Shown in pieces: positions 1-10,407 of a stretch of 64,000 bases of DNA. Source of the DNA: Mesostigma viride (taxonomy: Eukaryota > Streptophyta > Mesostigmatophyceae > Mesostigmatales > Mesostigmataceae). Numbering within the stretch: position 1 is the first letter of the stretch; each line of letters opens with the position of its first letter. The stretch is from positions 3,833,591 through 3,897,590 of the forward strand of contig RPFO01000156.1 in assembly GCA_009746045.1 (NCBI GenBank), in the 5' to 3' direction. The notes beneath the pieces were generated by a model that saw only the letters and a program-made list of their open reading frames with translations, was not told the origin of the DNA and made no database searches. Made by a program: the position numbers and the translations under genes.

Positions 1-1257
1 GACCCCAGGAAACGCGATCGTAACCTAATAGGAAGACATGTTAGCGTCCCAGCAACATACATAGTAGTCGTAAACGTGCAAGGGTGGCCAGAAATCGCCG
101 AATCCAGCGACCATGCTGCACAGCTTTGGTGTGCCGAAATGCGCCATTTTGCGGCCACCGGCTGGGCCAAGGTAACGCCATCCATGCCTGGTAAAGCTTA
201 AGCATCGTTTTCCTATCGATGTTTGACATTTATATATACGTTCTAGCTTGTGTAGCACATTCTTTTTGCACTATTCATGCTCTTTCTTGACCCTGGCCTG
301 GCCCCTTTCTAAAACACCATTCTTAGATGCTTCCCTCAGTCAGTTGACCTGCCACAGGGTGATGGTGATAAGTTTTAGAGGCTGTATGGGTTTGAATACC
401 TCCATATATGTTTGTTATACATTTCACATACACATATTGCATGAGTGTGAGGCAGTTGGCTGGTCTCTGTGGCATCATCAAGCACGTAACTGGTGAGTAA
501 AAGCTTCCCATTGACAGCATGTGCCACCAGGTGTGCTGGCCATCACCTGGCAAGCTATAGCAGCTTAGGCCTAGTTTATCCTTGCTAGGGCAGGCTGAAA
601 TAGGCTCAACACCACTAGTTTGTTGGTGGCTGCCTCCTAGAATGCATGCCTTGCGTAGGGTGTCCGTACCACGTTACCTACGTGCATGGACAAGGTGGCC
701 GCAGTGCCCGCTCTTCTCGTTAAGCGTGGCATGTGGCCAGCTTGTATTATTGGCTGCAGGTGGTTGCCCTGTCTTATTTTGACATATCTGGGCTTAGTTT
801 GTGCATCTCCATGGGTTTATGCCCCCCAAGGGGCCCACGGTGCCTTTTGTGTGCACCCACTTGTCTACCCAGTGTTATAGTGTTATAATTTCATGGGTGT
901 GGGGAAAATAGGAGGGCTGCTTATTTCAAGCCCATATGCAGCCACGAGGGTCTACATATATTGCTTTTACTCCAAAAAATTCAGTGCCTGCAATACTTGA
1001 CCCATGTGGCATACCGGCCCCTTGTAGTGTGAGGGGGTCATAGTTTACGAGACCCATGTGTCTTCAACTTTGAATTTCACATAGCCAGGCTGGGAATTAC
1101 ATGCCAAGACCATATACTACATTTTTTTATATATCTCAGAGAATTCATAACTGGCCTCAGATAGCCCATATCATGCTTGCTTCATTAGATGTGTTTAATT
1201 GAAATAAAGTGTTATAACGCAAAAAATTGCGTTATAAATGTGCTAACGCGAGTTAAG
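1..1257. other. Spacer without recognisable gene
   Basis: About 1.26 kb of moderately AT-rich sequence. Short open frames on both strands show no family motif and no codon-bias signal. Apart from the hairpin at 1212-1237 I see nothing in it. Confidence 0.6.
1212..1237. repeat. Short perfect hairpin
   Basis: Arms TTATAACGCAA and TTGCGTTATAA (11 bp each) are separated by AAAA. It lies about 20 bp before the point where similarity to element E1 begins, so it may mark the edge of another small element or the break of the truncated E1 copy. No function can be assigned. Confidence 0.6.
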
Positions 1258-1344
1258 AATGTACTCCAACACGCAAAATGTACTTCGTACCGAAGTTTGT
1301 CTTTTTATGCTGAAAATTGTCATGCATGATGTTTGCAACCAAAA

Positions 1345-2060
1345 TAGACCTCGTACAAAGTTTGGTATCGATCGGACGTCATCTTGGTGACATTTGCTAG
1401 CAATAAAGGTACATTTTTGTCATTTTAAATTAAATTAAATAGTAATAAATAGGAAACAGTACTAAATCACGTCAAACCATCATGGATATTTGCAAGCAAC
1501 CTAATTACCACTAGAATAGACCATGCACAAAGTTTGGGGTCAATCTGAACTCAAAATAGTGACGTTTGCTAGCATAAATACTGCATTTTTTGCCATTTTC
1601 AAGCATTTTGCTCAATGTAAGCTACTAAACAATATCAAACTACGTCATAAAGCTATGAAATGTTGGAAGCAACCTAATTACCACTAGATTAGACCATGGG
1701 CCAAGTTTGGGCTCAGTTTGATGTCAAAATAGTGACGTTTGCTAGCATAAATGGTGCATTTTTTGCCATTTTCAAGCATTTTGCTCAGTGTAAGCTACTA
1801 AACAATATCAAACTATGTCAGAAAGCTATGAAATGTTGAAAGCAACCTAAGCACCACTAGATTAGACCATGGGCCAAGTTTGGGCCCAGTTTGATCTCAA
1901 AATAGTGACGTTTGCTAGCATAAATTGTGCAATTTTTGCCATTTTCAAGCATTTTGGTAAGTATAGTTGCCTCAAACTATGTCAGAAAACTGTGAATTGT
2001 TGTAAATAACCTGTTTGCCAGTACATTAGACCATCCTCAACTTGTAAGGTCAGGCATAGG
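1345..2060. repeat. Subterminal tandem repeats, unit about 170 bp
   Basis: Roughly four imperfect units, each with a run like AGTTTGGG, then AATAGTGACGTTTGCTAGCA and a TTTTGCCATTTTCAAGCATT block. The AAGTTTGG element recurs near 1532, 1700 and 1872, giving a 168-172 bp period. The palindrome GCTAGC occurs in each unit. The same array is present in E1 at 30785-31520. Confidence 0.75.
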
Positions 2061-2497
2061 TAAAGGTAGTGACATTTGCTAGCACTATATATGAGCATAT
2101 TATGCCTCTTTTCGCATATAAATAACAGGACAATATTAAATCAAGGCCTTATTACAAGGTGTGCAAATGCAAATCACACCAGATTGGATGACCAATGATG
2201 GGTGGCTGCATGCCAACACATCTACCAGGCTGCAGTGAGAGGCCACATCGCTACAAGACAGGAATCCTCGCAATTGCACACCGCTAGGACACTGCATACC
2301 CCAAGAGGATTTGGCTTAGTACAAGCCATAAAAGTTTGGCCATGCTAACACATTCTTCATCCAAGCAAAATGCAGCCTCTCCAAACTCAACTCATTGATT
2401 TTAATGCAACTAGGCCAGGCGTGCATGCTCTACTTGCCGATAACCATGAGTAAACTTGTGTACCACTTCATTCCATGCGCCGGTAGATGGCACCGTC

Positions 2498-4530
2498 TCA
2501 TCTACCAGTCATCCCCGGCTCCCATTCCGCATCCTCCTCTCCCTCTCCCTCTCCCTCTTCCTCCTCCCCCTCCCCCTCCCATTCTCCCTCCCCCTCTCCC
2601 TCGATCCTCCTCTCCCTCCTCCTCCCCCTCCTCCTCCCCCTCTTCCTCCCCCTCTTCCTCTCCCTCTTCCTCCTCCTCCCCGCCTTCACTGTCACTGTGC
2701 ACAGCAGGGACGGCATCGTCTATGTGGGTGCCATCACCTGCGTTCACGGTGCCAGCCTAGCTCCTGTGGAAAGAAGCGAGCGCGGCCAAATGCCTCGACT
2801 GGGTGTGGGCAGCCGCACACGAACTGCGTCACCTCCGCCAGGGCATGATAGTCCTCATACTGCCCATCAGCCCACATCGCCTTGATGAGCAGGTGACCTC
2901 CCCTTTCCTGAACCTTAGTGACCCAGCCATGGAAGCGCTCCCTCTTCCTCGCTGTCCCCGGAAACAGGGCACACAGGCGCATCCCGATAAGCGCACGTGC
3001 TCCATGCTCGGCAAAGTAGGCATTGCAGTCATCCTTTGCTGCTGCCCTGGCGGCGGTGGCAGTCTTGTAATGCTCAAAGTCAATCTGCGGGTGCTCTTTC
3101 AACGCCGCCACCGTGGCAGCTGACAGTTTGCCGGTACTGATCAGCTCAGGCTGGTGCACCTCTGCCGTACCGCCCACTGTCCAGTGCTGCAGGTGTACAT
3201 CAGAAATGGGGACCGTCATCCCTGCGCTGCCGCCACCTAATGTCACTCTAGAAAACTGGCCCGTCCACGACGGTGCGTAGTAAGGAGAGGCGACAATGCT
3301 GTCACGCTCCGTGCGATCGCCTTCCAGATCAAGGACCTTCACCAGCATGTGTGGTGCCCACGGCATTCCCTGCCCGCAGGTGACGGCTGGCCGCTTAACA
3401 ACGAGTAGGTCGCCGCGTCGTATGAGGCTTCCATTCACCTTGAAGGTGTGCCTGCCGGAAATCAGTGTGCGCAAAGCGGGCGTTGCCGTTGATGTGCTCC
3501 CTCGCGCAGCGGGCGCACATGCGCGGTTGATCTGCGCTTGAATCTCGCGGCAGGGCAAGCGACGTGTGAGATGACTTGTTTTATGGGCAGCCTCAGTGCT
3601 CGTGTTGCCCGCGCAACCGACTGGTCGCCTGCAGATCGCAGCGGTAAGGGTACCGCCTTGTTCGCTTGCAGTTCACGCTTCTCTTTGAGCTTTTGCTCCA
3701 TGATGTCGAACAGATTCTCGTTGTTGGCACGCACATCCTCCACGGACTTTGGCACCTGCTCAATCCATCCGTCCAGCAACTGCTGCTTCTCAGCGGCGAC
3801 GATGTCAGGAAAAAGGCTGTGAAGGCTAGCGCAGGTACATCTCCTGGCACCGCCCTCGTCCCATTCAAAAAGCAGCACTAGACCAGGACTTCCTTTGGGG
3901 GCCTTGCCACGCTCTATGAGGAGGCACCCATAGACAGGATCTCCCTGCGGGGTGTACCCAATGGGCGTGACCCCGTCACAAGCCTCGCCATTAGGCCCTG
4001 TGGGCTGCCACTTGTTCACCGGTGCATTTACCAACGTCTCCGATGCGGCTAGGCGCCAGCGGACATACACGGTCATATCCGGCCCCAAAACACTTCGAGA
4101 TCGAACACCTTCGAAGAGCGGTGCCTCTCCCTCTCGGCTTCGGTTGCTGGCTCATCATCCAAGTCGGCGGTGGCCCGCGCCCGCACCCGCGCCGGCGCCT
4201 GCCCCCCACCCCCGCCCGCGCCCGCGCGCGCGCCTTGGGTGGCGCCCGCGCCCGCACCCGCGCCGGCGCCTGCGCCCCCGCCCCCGCCCCCGCCCGGGCC
4301 CGCGCCCGCGCCCGCGCCCGCGCCTGCGCCTTGGGTGGCGCCCGCGCCCGCACCCGCGCCTTCTCCCCCGCCCCCGCCCCCGCCCCTGCCCGCGCCCACG
4401 CCCGCGCCATGGGTGTGGCCCGCGGCTGGCTTCTTCAGAAATGCGTCCATCGATTTCACCCACCGGCCAAAGTCGCGGTGGATGCACCCTTTCAGCCACG
4501 TTGTGACATCAAGCGCGGCGTCCCCAATAG
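2498..4530 (-). pseudogene. Broken second exon of the E1a gene
   Basis: This is the counterpart of 31947-33836 in the intact E1 copy. The same landmarks appear: a Gly/Ala-rich tract near the start, the stretch reading CGCPHPVEAFGRARFF near the end, and a Glu-rich tail (2500-2720). Single-base losses near 3548 and 4087 shift the frame, and a small rearrangement near 2755 detaches the acidic tail. The CCCGCG-rich block at 4180-4420 encodes an expanded Gly/Ala tract about twice as long as in the other copy. The exon start is at the right edge but the splice-acceptor bases are lost at about 4527. With no first exon present it cannot be functional. Confidence 0.8.
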
Positions 4531-4545
4531 AACAGACATGCAATA

Positions 4546-5322
4546 TCCACTGTGCATTGCCTAGGTCCACTTCTGGTTGAAGGGCACCAGAAGTTGTTTA
4601 TTACACTATATGTTGAAGCCGACCGGACTTAGTAGACAGAGAGACATAAAACATTTTTTGGCAGTCCCTGGCCGCCGCTTCCACTTGACCCGCCTCTCCA
4701 ACCTGGCCGCAGGCCGTACATCCGGAAACCGCGTCAGGAGCCATGGGAGGGCACATCCTTACCCTCCAGCTGGTGAAGCCCTAGCGTGTCCGCTAGAGTG
4801 CGCCTCACCGAAGTATGGCCGAAATCTACGGCCCAAAGTGACGACGCCAGTCACGGGGGGCAGTCTGCCCGCGAGGTCCCACACCACCTGGGGCACCCGC
4901 ACCTGCAGGGCGCGGTGGAGCCCCACGTAATGGTCCACGGACGAAAACTGGCGCTTTTGGATGTCCGCGATTGGTACCCCGTGCAGGTAGTCATGGGTGG
5001 CCCCCCCATGGCGCATGCTGTAGGGTGAAAACATCCCCCGCAAGCCAAGGAGGTCCCAGGCGGCATGCCACCGCCGCAAGAAACGGCTGTAGCTGAGTGC
5101 GCCAAAGAGCAGCTCCTCGTGCGCCCGCCCAGCACACAGGGCGCCAAGCAACGTGAGTGAAAGGGGCTCAACAACCACCACTGCCTGGGCCTGGGCCTGG
5201 CCCTTGGCTGTCTTGGGGTCGCGTAGCAGCAGTGCACCCTGGTTACTGGTCCCCAGGCGGAAGTCTCCGCGCAAAGCCACGTCCCCCACGCGAAGCTTGA
5301 ACGCTTCTCCGATGCGCAAGTA
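4546..5322 (-). mobile_element. A-family YR retrotransposon, 3' fragment
   Basis: Starts exactly at the family terminus (TCCACTGTGC on the plus strand) with one B repeat (4546-4685). This runs straight into the 3' end of the pol gene, with no A2-B2 block outside it. The right side is cut at 5322 by copy B-1. The B repeat keeps AATAAACAA (complement), the likely polyadenylation signal. Confidence 0.85.
4759..5322 (-). pseudogene. Tyrosine recombinase C-terminal fragment (A family)
   Basis: The last 186 codons of the A-family pol: box I Arg in RIGEAFKLRVGDVAL, the PKTAKG lysine turn, box II YSMRHGGATHDYL and the catalytic Tyr in SSVDHYVGLHRA. Compared with the complete A copies, a 12-bp in-frame deletion removes GRWR just before QFSSVDHY. 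This takes out the Trp that stands where most tyrosine recombinases have the last His/Trp. A 6-bp duplication adds QA. The N-terminal half and all upstream domains are missing. Confidence 0.85.
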
Positions 5323-5795
5323 TGGTTGATCTTACGATCTGGATTCCCTGATTTGCGACTAAGGGGAGCGGAGTGCGAGTCGGTGCCGCTGCCTCATGGC
5401 TGATCTGCGAGAAATGCTCCTGGAAAGGATGAAAGTCCCTACAAATGACCTCTGGACTGCTTCCAAGTACTTGGATGTAGTTCAAAGTACTTCATTGGTA
5501 TTACAGGGTAGTACAATCTACTTCAAACTAGTTCAAACTAGCTCAGGCTAGTAAAGATTCGTTCAGGTGTAGCACAACCTGCCTAGGAGGTGGTATGACC
5601 ACCTGGGTTGAAGTAGACAGTGACTAAACGTACAATGTCGAAAGAATCAGTACAAATGGGTTCTTTGTAGTACAGCTGTTCAGTGGCACCTGGGCGCCGC
5701 GCCAGTACTGTACCGGACTTGCATCCGTCACCGTGCGCATGCAATGCAGCCAATTTATTGAGGAAGACATGGCGGCGCATGCTTTATCAGTTTTC
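5323..5795 (+). repeat. B-family A1 terminal repeat
   Basis: Begins TGGTTGATCTTACGATCTGG and ends GCTTTATCAGTTTT. The same about 475-bp unit is at 10611-11085, 29317-29791, 41710-42184, 47824-48298, 51148-51621, 57255-57729 and 59070-59545. It holds a run of TAGTTCAA and TAGTACAA-like words and the conserved start GATTCCCTGATTTGCG that is shared with the A-family repeat. Confidence 0.9.
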
Positions 5796-5887
5796 TTTGC
5801 CGTTTCTTGGTCAAAATCACTCGTTCTTTTTGCGCTCATTAAAGCTCGATAATTTCCACATCATATGAAGTGATTTCGCAGCAAAAT

Positions 5888-7194
5888 ATGGGGTCGAATG
5901 AGCCCATTCCGAGAGGTTTCGCGCAAACTGCACGAAATCATTATTTTGCAACAAATAAGGATAGCACTTCGTTGGCCACTTTGATAGTGGGTTCCCTCGG
6001 TCCTGCCTACAAGGCAAGACTTGCAGCTTCTTCAAAAAGTCCCTTAGACTCATTAGGACCGTATTTGGTGAGTGTGGGATATGAAATAGAAGCTAGCAGC
6101 GAGCCAGCACAACTGGGGAAGAATATCGCGTTTTCCTTGGTGCACAAACTGCCAGAGGGGTTCCTGGCCGAAATGGGGGCCGAGGAGGGCTTCGTAGGCT
6201 CTGAGGAGGCCGAAGATATGTTGGGGGACATGTCTGGGGCCTCTGGAGATGAGCAGAATGATGGGGCGCCTCAAGCTGCGAATTTTTCCAATGATTTGGC
6301 AAAAATTGCGGCAACCATGGGCAACATGAGCATAGAAGCCCTAGGATCGGCTAAGGAGACTGGCACAGGTCTCCCAGGGGGTGGGGAGACTGTTGGCAGA
6401 GGTGCCACGCCATTTGCTGGGCGAGGGAAGGTGGTGGGAGGCACCCCCCTGGTGCATGGCTGGAGGGGCCAGGGGAAAGGGGGTAGGGGGCACGGCCCCA
6501 ACTGTGGGGGGGGGGCGCAGCGGTGGCAAGGGAGGGGCTGCGGGGGCCCACCTGTTGGCCATGGGCCGGGGAAGCTGAACCCCGGGCTGAGTGTGGGCGT
6601 CCCGATGCATCAGCTCGGGGTGCGCACCGTGCGTGAGGGAGGACGGGAGTGGATGGAGTTGGTGGGGGCCTCCGAACTTGACTGGCAGCTGCTGCCCGAG
6701 GACCCTCCTCGGCCGGCGCAGTTGGTCATGATCGACGACCTGGGCACCACACACGCGCGCAGCGGAGGCAAACGCGCTGCTGGACCGCGCATGCACCGAG
6801 TGCTACGCGCCAGCTGGCCTCGTGGTGAATGAGAAAAAGGTCGAGCGGGCGCGGGAGGGTCAAGCTGTTGAGATCCTGGGCATCGAGTTTCACCAAGATG
6901 GGAGCTTGTGGCCGTCGGCGAAGCGACTAGCCCTCCTGGTCCACGACACCGAGGCGGTGCTGGCCAAAGGACGTGCAAGCTACCATGAGTTGGCCTCCCT
7001 ACTGGGACGCTGGGTATGGATCCAGCTGTCCCAGTAGGGAGTCTGCTAAGCATGCACCTGGTTCCACGCCTACAGGATGCTCCACCAAGTGCTGGCCCTC
7101 CGCAAGGGAGGACGCTTCCAACTCTGGGCAAGTGTGCGCCGGGAGCTCTGGGCGGCTGTCTGCCTGGCTCCCCTGGTGCATGCGCAGCGCAACC
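5888..7194 (+). pseudogene. gag-RT deletion fusion of copy B-1
   Basis: The ATG at 5888 starts the B gag (MGSNEPIPRGFAQTARN), which runs through the acidic stretch and into the Gly-rich part. At about 6565 it is fused to the middle of pol: GKLNPGLSVGVPMHQLGVRTV, then RT motif C LVMIDDLGTTHARS. A frame change near 6765 ends the fusion ORF at 6832. The RT thumb sequence continues in another frame (GLVVNEKKVERA, ILGIEFHQDGS) to 7194. Gag C-terminus, RT motifs A and B, RNase H and recombinase are all absent, so this is a defective relic. Confidence 0.85.
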
Positions 7195-7205
7195 ACACTA
7201 GGAAC

Positions 7206-7540
7206 TCAGATCTGAGCTTTTTCTCAGTTTTTCTCAGTTTTCTCAGGAAGGCTGCCTGAGATTTCGTGAGATTTCCTGAGATTTCCTGAGATTTCCTGAG
7301 ATTTCCTGAGATCAACTGAGAAAAATCTCAGTTTTCTCAGGAAAACTGAGAAAATCACCTGAGAAAACTGAGAAAACTGAGAAAAAACTGAGTCAGCCCG
7401 AGAAAGTCGCCTGGCCTGAGATTTTTTTTTCTCAGGAACGAAATTTCTCAGGCGCCCGGTTTTTTCTCAGGTTGCTGCCTGAGAAAATCTGAGACTGAGA
7501 AAATCTGGGAAACTTAAGGCCTGAGAAAAACTGAGAAACC
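7206..7540. repeat. CTGAGAAAA / CTCAG low-complexity array
   Basis: Dense runs of CTGAG and CTCAG in both orientations, including five tandem copies of ATTTCCTGAG at 7261-7311. The strand switches several times between CTCAGTTTT and CTGAGAAAA, so the tract can fold on itself. No coding potential. Confidence 0.8.
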
Positions 7541-7700
7541 TCATGCACACAGAGAAATCGCATTCATATCACGCAACCAGAAATCGCTTTGATTACAAAT
7601 CATAATAATTTCTTGTGCAGTTGGAGTACAGCTCTTCAAGTTTAATAAGAACATCAATTTCAGTCACTAGACGAGTTGCTACAATCTGCTTCAGCGTAGC

Positions 7701-8075
7701 TCACTTTTCCATACGCCCTTGCACTTCTCCTCGTTGGTGCAAGGTCGCCCCGGCTAGGTTCAGCCACATTCTTGTGCTGCCTACCCCCTCTCCCCCTCTG
7801 CCCACGATTCCCCCGCGTAGGTTCAGCCGCATACTCGCGGCCATCGCCACCACGGGCAGAATCAGCAGCATTTTCTGCTGCAGGCTGCCTCCTTCCTCTC
7901 CCCCTCCGTCCACGCTTCCCCGTGCAGGTTCAGACGCATTGTAGCTGCATGGGTCATCACTGTCGCTGCTAGGTGGAGCCAAATCCTCTTGGCTACCATT
8001 ATCACTGCCGCTGCAGATGGAGGAATCAGTTTCTGCTGCAGGCTGCTTACCCCTCCTCTTCCTTGGTGCAGGCAT
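7701..8075 (-). CDS. Possible N-terminal fragment of a nuclear protein
   Basis: An open frame of 124 codons starting MPAPRKRRGKQPAAETD, a basic nuclear-localisation-like start followed by a Ser/Asp-rich acidic stretch. This style is common at the N-terminus of eukaryotic transposases. The second half looks like read-through of an imperfect about 100-bp duplication (AGGTTCAGMCGCAT blocks at 7757, 7816 and 7926) and ends without a recognisable domain. It may equally be a chance frame. I do not recognise a family. Confidence 0.2.
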   Translation of the reverse strand: MPAPRKRRGKQPAAETDSSICSGSDNGSQEDLAPPSSDSDDPCSYNASEPARGSVDGGGEEGGSLQQKMLLILPVVAMAASMRLNLRGGIVGRGGEGVGSTRMWLNLAGATLHQRGEVQGRMEK

Positions 8076-8099
8076 GCCATCCTCGCTGCCACACTAGGA

Positions 8100-8830
8100 A
8101 CGGAGTGTTGACAAACTTTGTTTGTCAAGAATTGTCAAATAGTTCTAGTGTGACCCGCTGGCTTCGCACAGCCAAATTTTTTTTCGCACAGCCAAAAAAA
8201 ATCAATTTTTGGCGGTAGAGAGACCATGGAGGGACTGCCCACTGCCCGCTGTAGACGCATACTGTAGTTCGTAGAAGCGTACTCCTTCGCTGCACTCCGG
8301 AGAGGAATCGTGACGGACTGACGGTCTCCTTCGCTGCCCTCCAGAGAGGAGGCCGCTAAAGCGGCCGCTCGCTTCGCTCGCTGGGAGCTTTGCGCGGATT
8401 GGTTGGCAGTTCTTCCGTGCGCTTGGCGCTTCGCGCGGATTGGTGGTCAGTCAGTCCGCCCCTTCTGGATTGGCCGCGTACTCGGTGATGCCCTGAATAG
8501 TGTCGGATTACCTTACATTGCCAAATTAGTAATATAGATTCTTGACATATCAACTGCCATGACCTTGACAAACCTTGACAGAACTTGACAAAAGCTTGAC
8601 ATGATAACATCAAAGGCTTGACAAACCTTGACGGAATGTTGAAAGGTTGACAAAACCTTGACAATCTTTGAAATATCAACATATCAACACGGGAAAAAAT
8701 GTCAATACACTGACAAACCAAGGTGATGTGTCAAGAAATGTCAAGACGTTAACAAAAGAAGGCCAAAAAAATTGTTAACATGACAAAATGTCCACAAATG
8801 TTAACATGACAAACGTCAACATGACGACCA
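8100..8830. repeat. Scattered TTGACA / TGTCAA array
   Basis: TTGACA and its complement recur many times, most densely at 8540-8760 as CTTGACAAACCTTGACAGAA-like words. The first half reads TTGAC on the plus strand and the end reads GTCAA, so the cluster as a whole is roughly symmetric. There is a smaller group at 8108-8140. I see no gene here. Confidence 0.7.
8340..8480. promoter_or_regulatory. GC-rich block with CCAAT-box cluster
   Basis: Three inverted CCAAT boxes lie in a repeated context (CGCGGATTGG at about 8393 and 8436, then GGATTGGCCGCG at about 8466), next to a self-complementary GCGGCCGCTCGC tract. This resembles a promoter, but no gene starts on either side, so it may be a relic. 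Confidence 0.25.
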
Positions 8831-9511
8831 AAGGCGTAGCAAACTGACAAATCAACACCACGCACAGGTAAACTTATTTCATTAAAATCAACAAGTTCAA
8901 AAGACCACCTAAACCGAGTCATCGTCATCATCATCATCATCAAAAATCAACATGGCTGCTACCTTGCTGCCTGAATTGCGGTTTTCTGCATTACATTAGC
9001 ATGACAAACTGTACTGACAAAACACATGAAGGAGAAGTGCACTCAATCACAGTCCGAGGGTGGCGGGCAAGATGCACAGCCACAAGCATCTTACAAATGC
9101 AGTATAACATCCGCGTAGGGCTGTCCCAGCGATCATTGCTGAAATTAATGGACGACTTTCTAGAAATTTACCGCAGGAGACTGTCCAGTGCTACAGCGAT
9201 GTGACGAGGGCTCAGAGCCTACAAAATCTGTGTCCGCAGGTGCCCTCCCCGCCATGCTGGGCTGGCGGATGTGTGCGCCATGGTTGTGTTAGGTAGATTG
9301 CCTGCATGCAAGGGAAACATGCGTTATCCAGCAAAGCAGCAAAGGGAACACACAACGATCTTAAGTGAGATGAATACCCGACGCCTTGACGCGCCAACAA
9401 CGTTGCATTACCTAAATCAGTCGTGTGTAATGAGACGGCGTGAGAGCACAGCAGTCGCGTGGCTGTTTGTGAGTGATGGCTTGATTTTTGGACCGAGAAA
9501 GTGAGATAGTG

Positions 9512-9513
<2 letters not shown>
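8831..9513. other. Spacer without recognisable gene
   Basis: Short open frames only, with no family signature on either strand. A (CAT)n-like run at 8925-8942 is the only notable local feature. Confidence 0.5.

Positions 9514-9599
<86 letters not shown>
9514..9599. repeat. (AG)n microsatellite
   Basis: About 43 uninterrupted AG dinucleotides. Long Ser-Leu frames on the minus strand here are artefacts of the repeat. Confidence 0.98.
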
Positions 9600-9602
<3 letters not shown>

Positions 9603-10407
9603 GGCCTGGTATTCTCACCTAAACTGTCTCTATGTACCTCACAAGATGTAGGGAACTGCGAAACCACAGGAATACCTAGAGAAGAGCGCTTCCTGGCTCA
9701 CGAAAAACTCGCCGATTGAGTGCTTGACGTTCACGTTTGATAATGCTGAACTGCGTTATCAAATCATCTGCGTTATCAAATCATCATCTGGCAGAGTCAC
9801 GTCACTTGGTTGGTGCCGGGCCCGCTACAAAAAACGTAGCGGGCCTGGTGATGTCGCTGTTACACCACCCGACTTTACATCGAGTCACTGTGCATGATAT
9901 ATATAATAATGGCTGCCTACAGCACCGCGCATGGTGTCCAAGTCCAATTATGGCGCTGCCAAGGCTGCGTACCTGCCGTTATCGCCTTGGTCTTTGTCAC
10001 GGTGGCGTTCTCCAATTCACGTGCAACATGCACTTCCTAAGCCAGCTCTGGCGCGGCGCGTGCCCTTCGGGCTGAATTTCAAATTTCCGCGTGCAGTCCG
10101 TTGGAGAGGGGCGCTGCGTCCGGAGTCCGGACTTAGGGAATTCGGAGGCTGCTGGTCGCACAAAAGATCGTTGTTGGCTGTTGAGTGATGTCCGACTGGC
10201 ACGATGGAGAGGGCTCCATCACATTGGCGACCTTACCAGTGGCCCACATGTACCGACGAGACCTGCATCTCGAGCTTGTCGGCCCTCACACTGCAGCTGT
10301 CACCATGCGAGACGCCCTGAGACTCTCGGCATGATTTTTCCCGTGCAATATCACGCCCTCGATTCGCAGCAAGGCCCGTCTCCTCCAATATGGCCGACTG
10401 CGGGCTG
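9600..10407. other. Spacer, left flank of copy B-2
   Basis: Unique-looking sequence with no convincing gene. It ends at 10407, immediately before the terminus TCCTCTGTGC of a B-family element. Confidence 0.5.

Larger units (their letters stand above)
1258..4545 (-). mobile_element. Truncated copy of element E1
   Basis: Near-identical over its length to 30697-33860 inside the complete E1 element: the same subterminal tandem repeats, spacer and second exon of the E1a gene in the same orientation. The outer 14 bp of the E1 terminal repeat are missing at 1258. The copy ends at 4545 where an A-family YR retrotransposon fragment begins, in what corresponds to the E1a intron. The first exon, central palindrome and divergent gene are absent. 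It is a dead, 5'-lacking copy. Confidence 0.85.
5323..7194 (+). mobile_element. B-family YR retrotransposon copy B-1, internally deleted
   Basis: Starts at the exact B terminus TGGTTGATC, carries the A1 repeat, then a gag start, and jumps at about 6565 from gag directly into the RT region. It is lost at about 7194 within the RNase H region, at the sequence CGCAACCA. No recombinase, B1, A2 or B2 remains. It interrupts the A fragment on its left. Confidence 0.85.
7193..8101. repeat. Block flanked by a 13-bp direct repeat
   Basis: CCACACTAGGAAC stands at 7193-7205 and again at 8089-8101, flanking about 880 bp of unrelated sequence. The first three bases of the left copy also belong to the B-1 element, so the informative repeat is 10 bp. 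It may be a target duplication or the result of a repair event. Confidence 0.45.

Noticed and set aside
2395..2885. Pro/Ser-rich plus-strand frames
   Set aside because: Antisense to the Glu-rich tail of the E1a exon. The CTCCCT repeats explain them.
7206..7540. CRISPR-like array
   Set aside because: Units are short, run together without spacers and switch strand, and the context is eukaryotic transposons.
9412..9667. Ser-Leu repeat proteins on the minus strand
   Set aside because: Pure translation of the (AG)n microsatellite.
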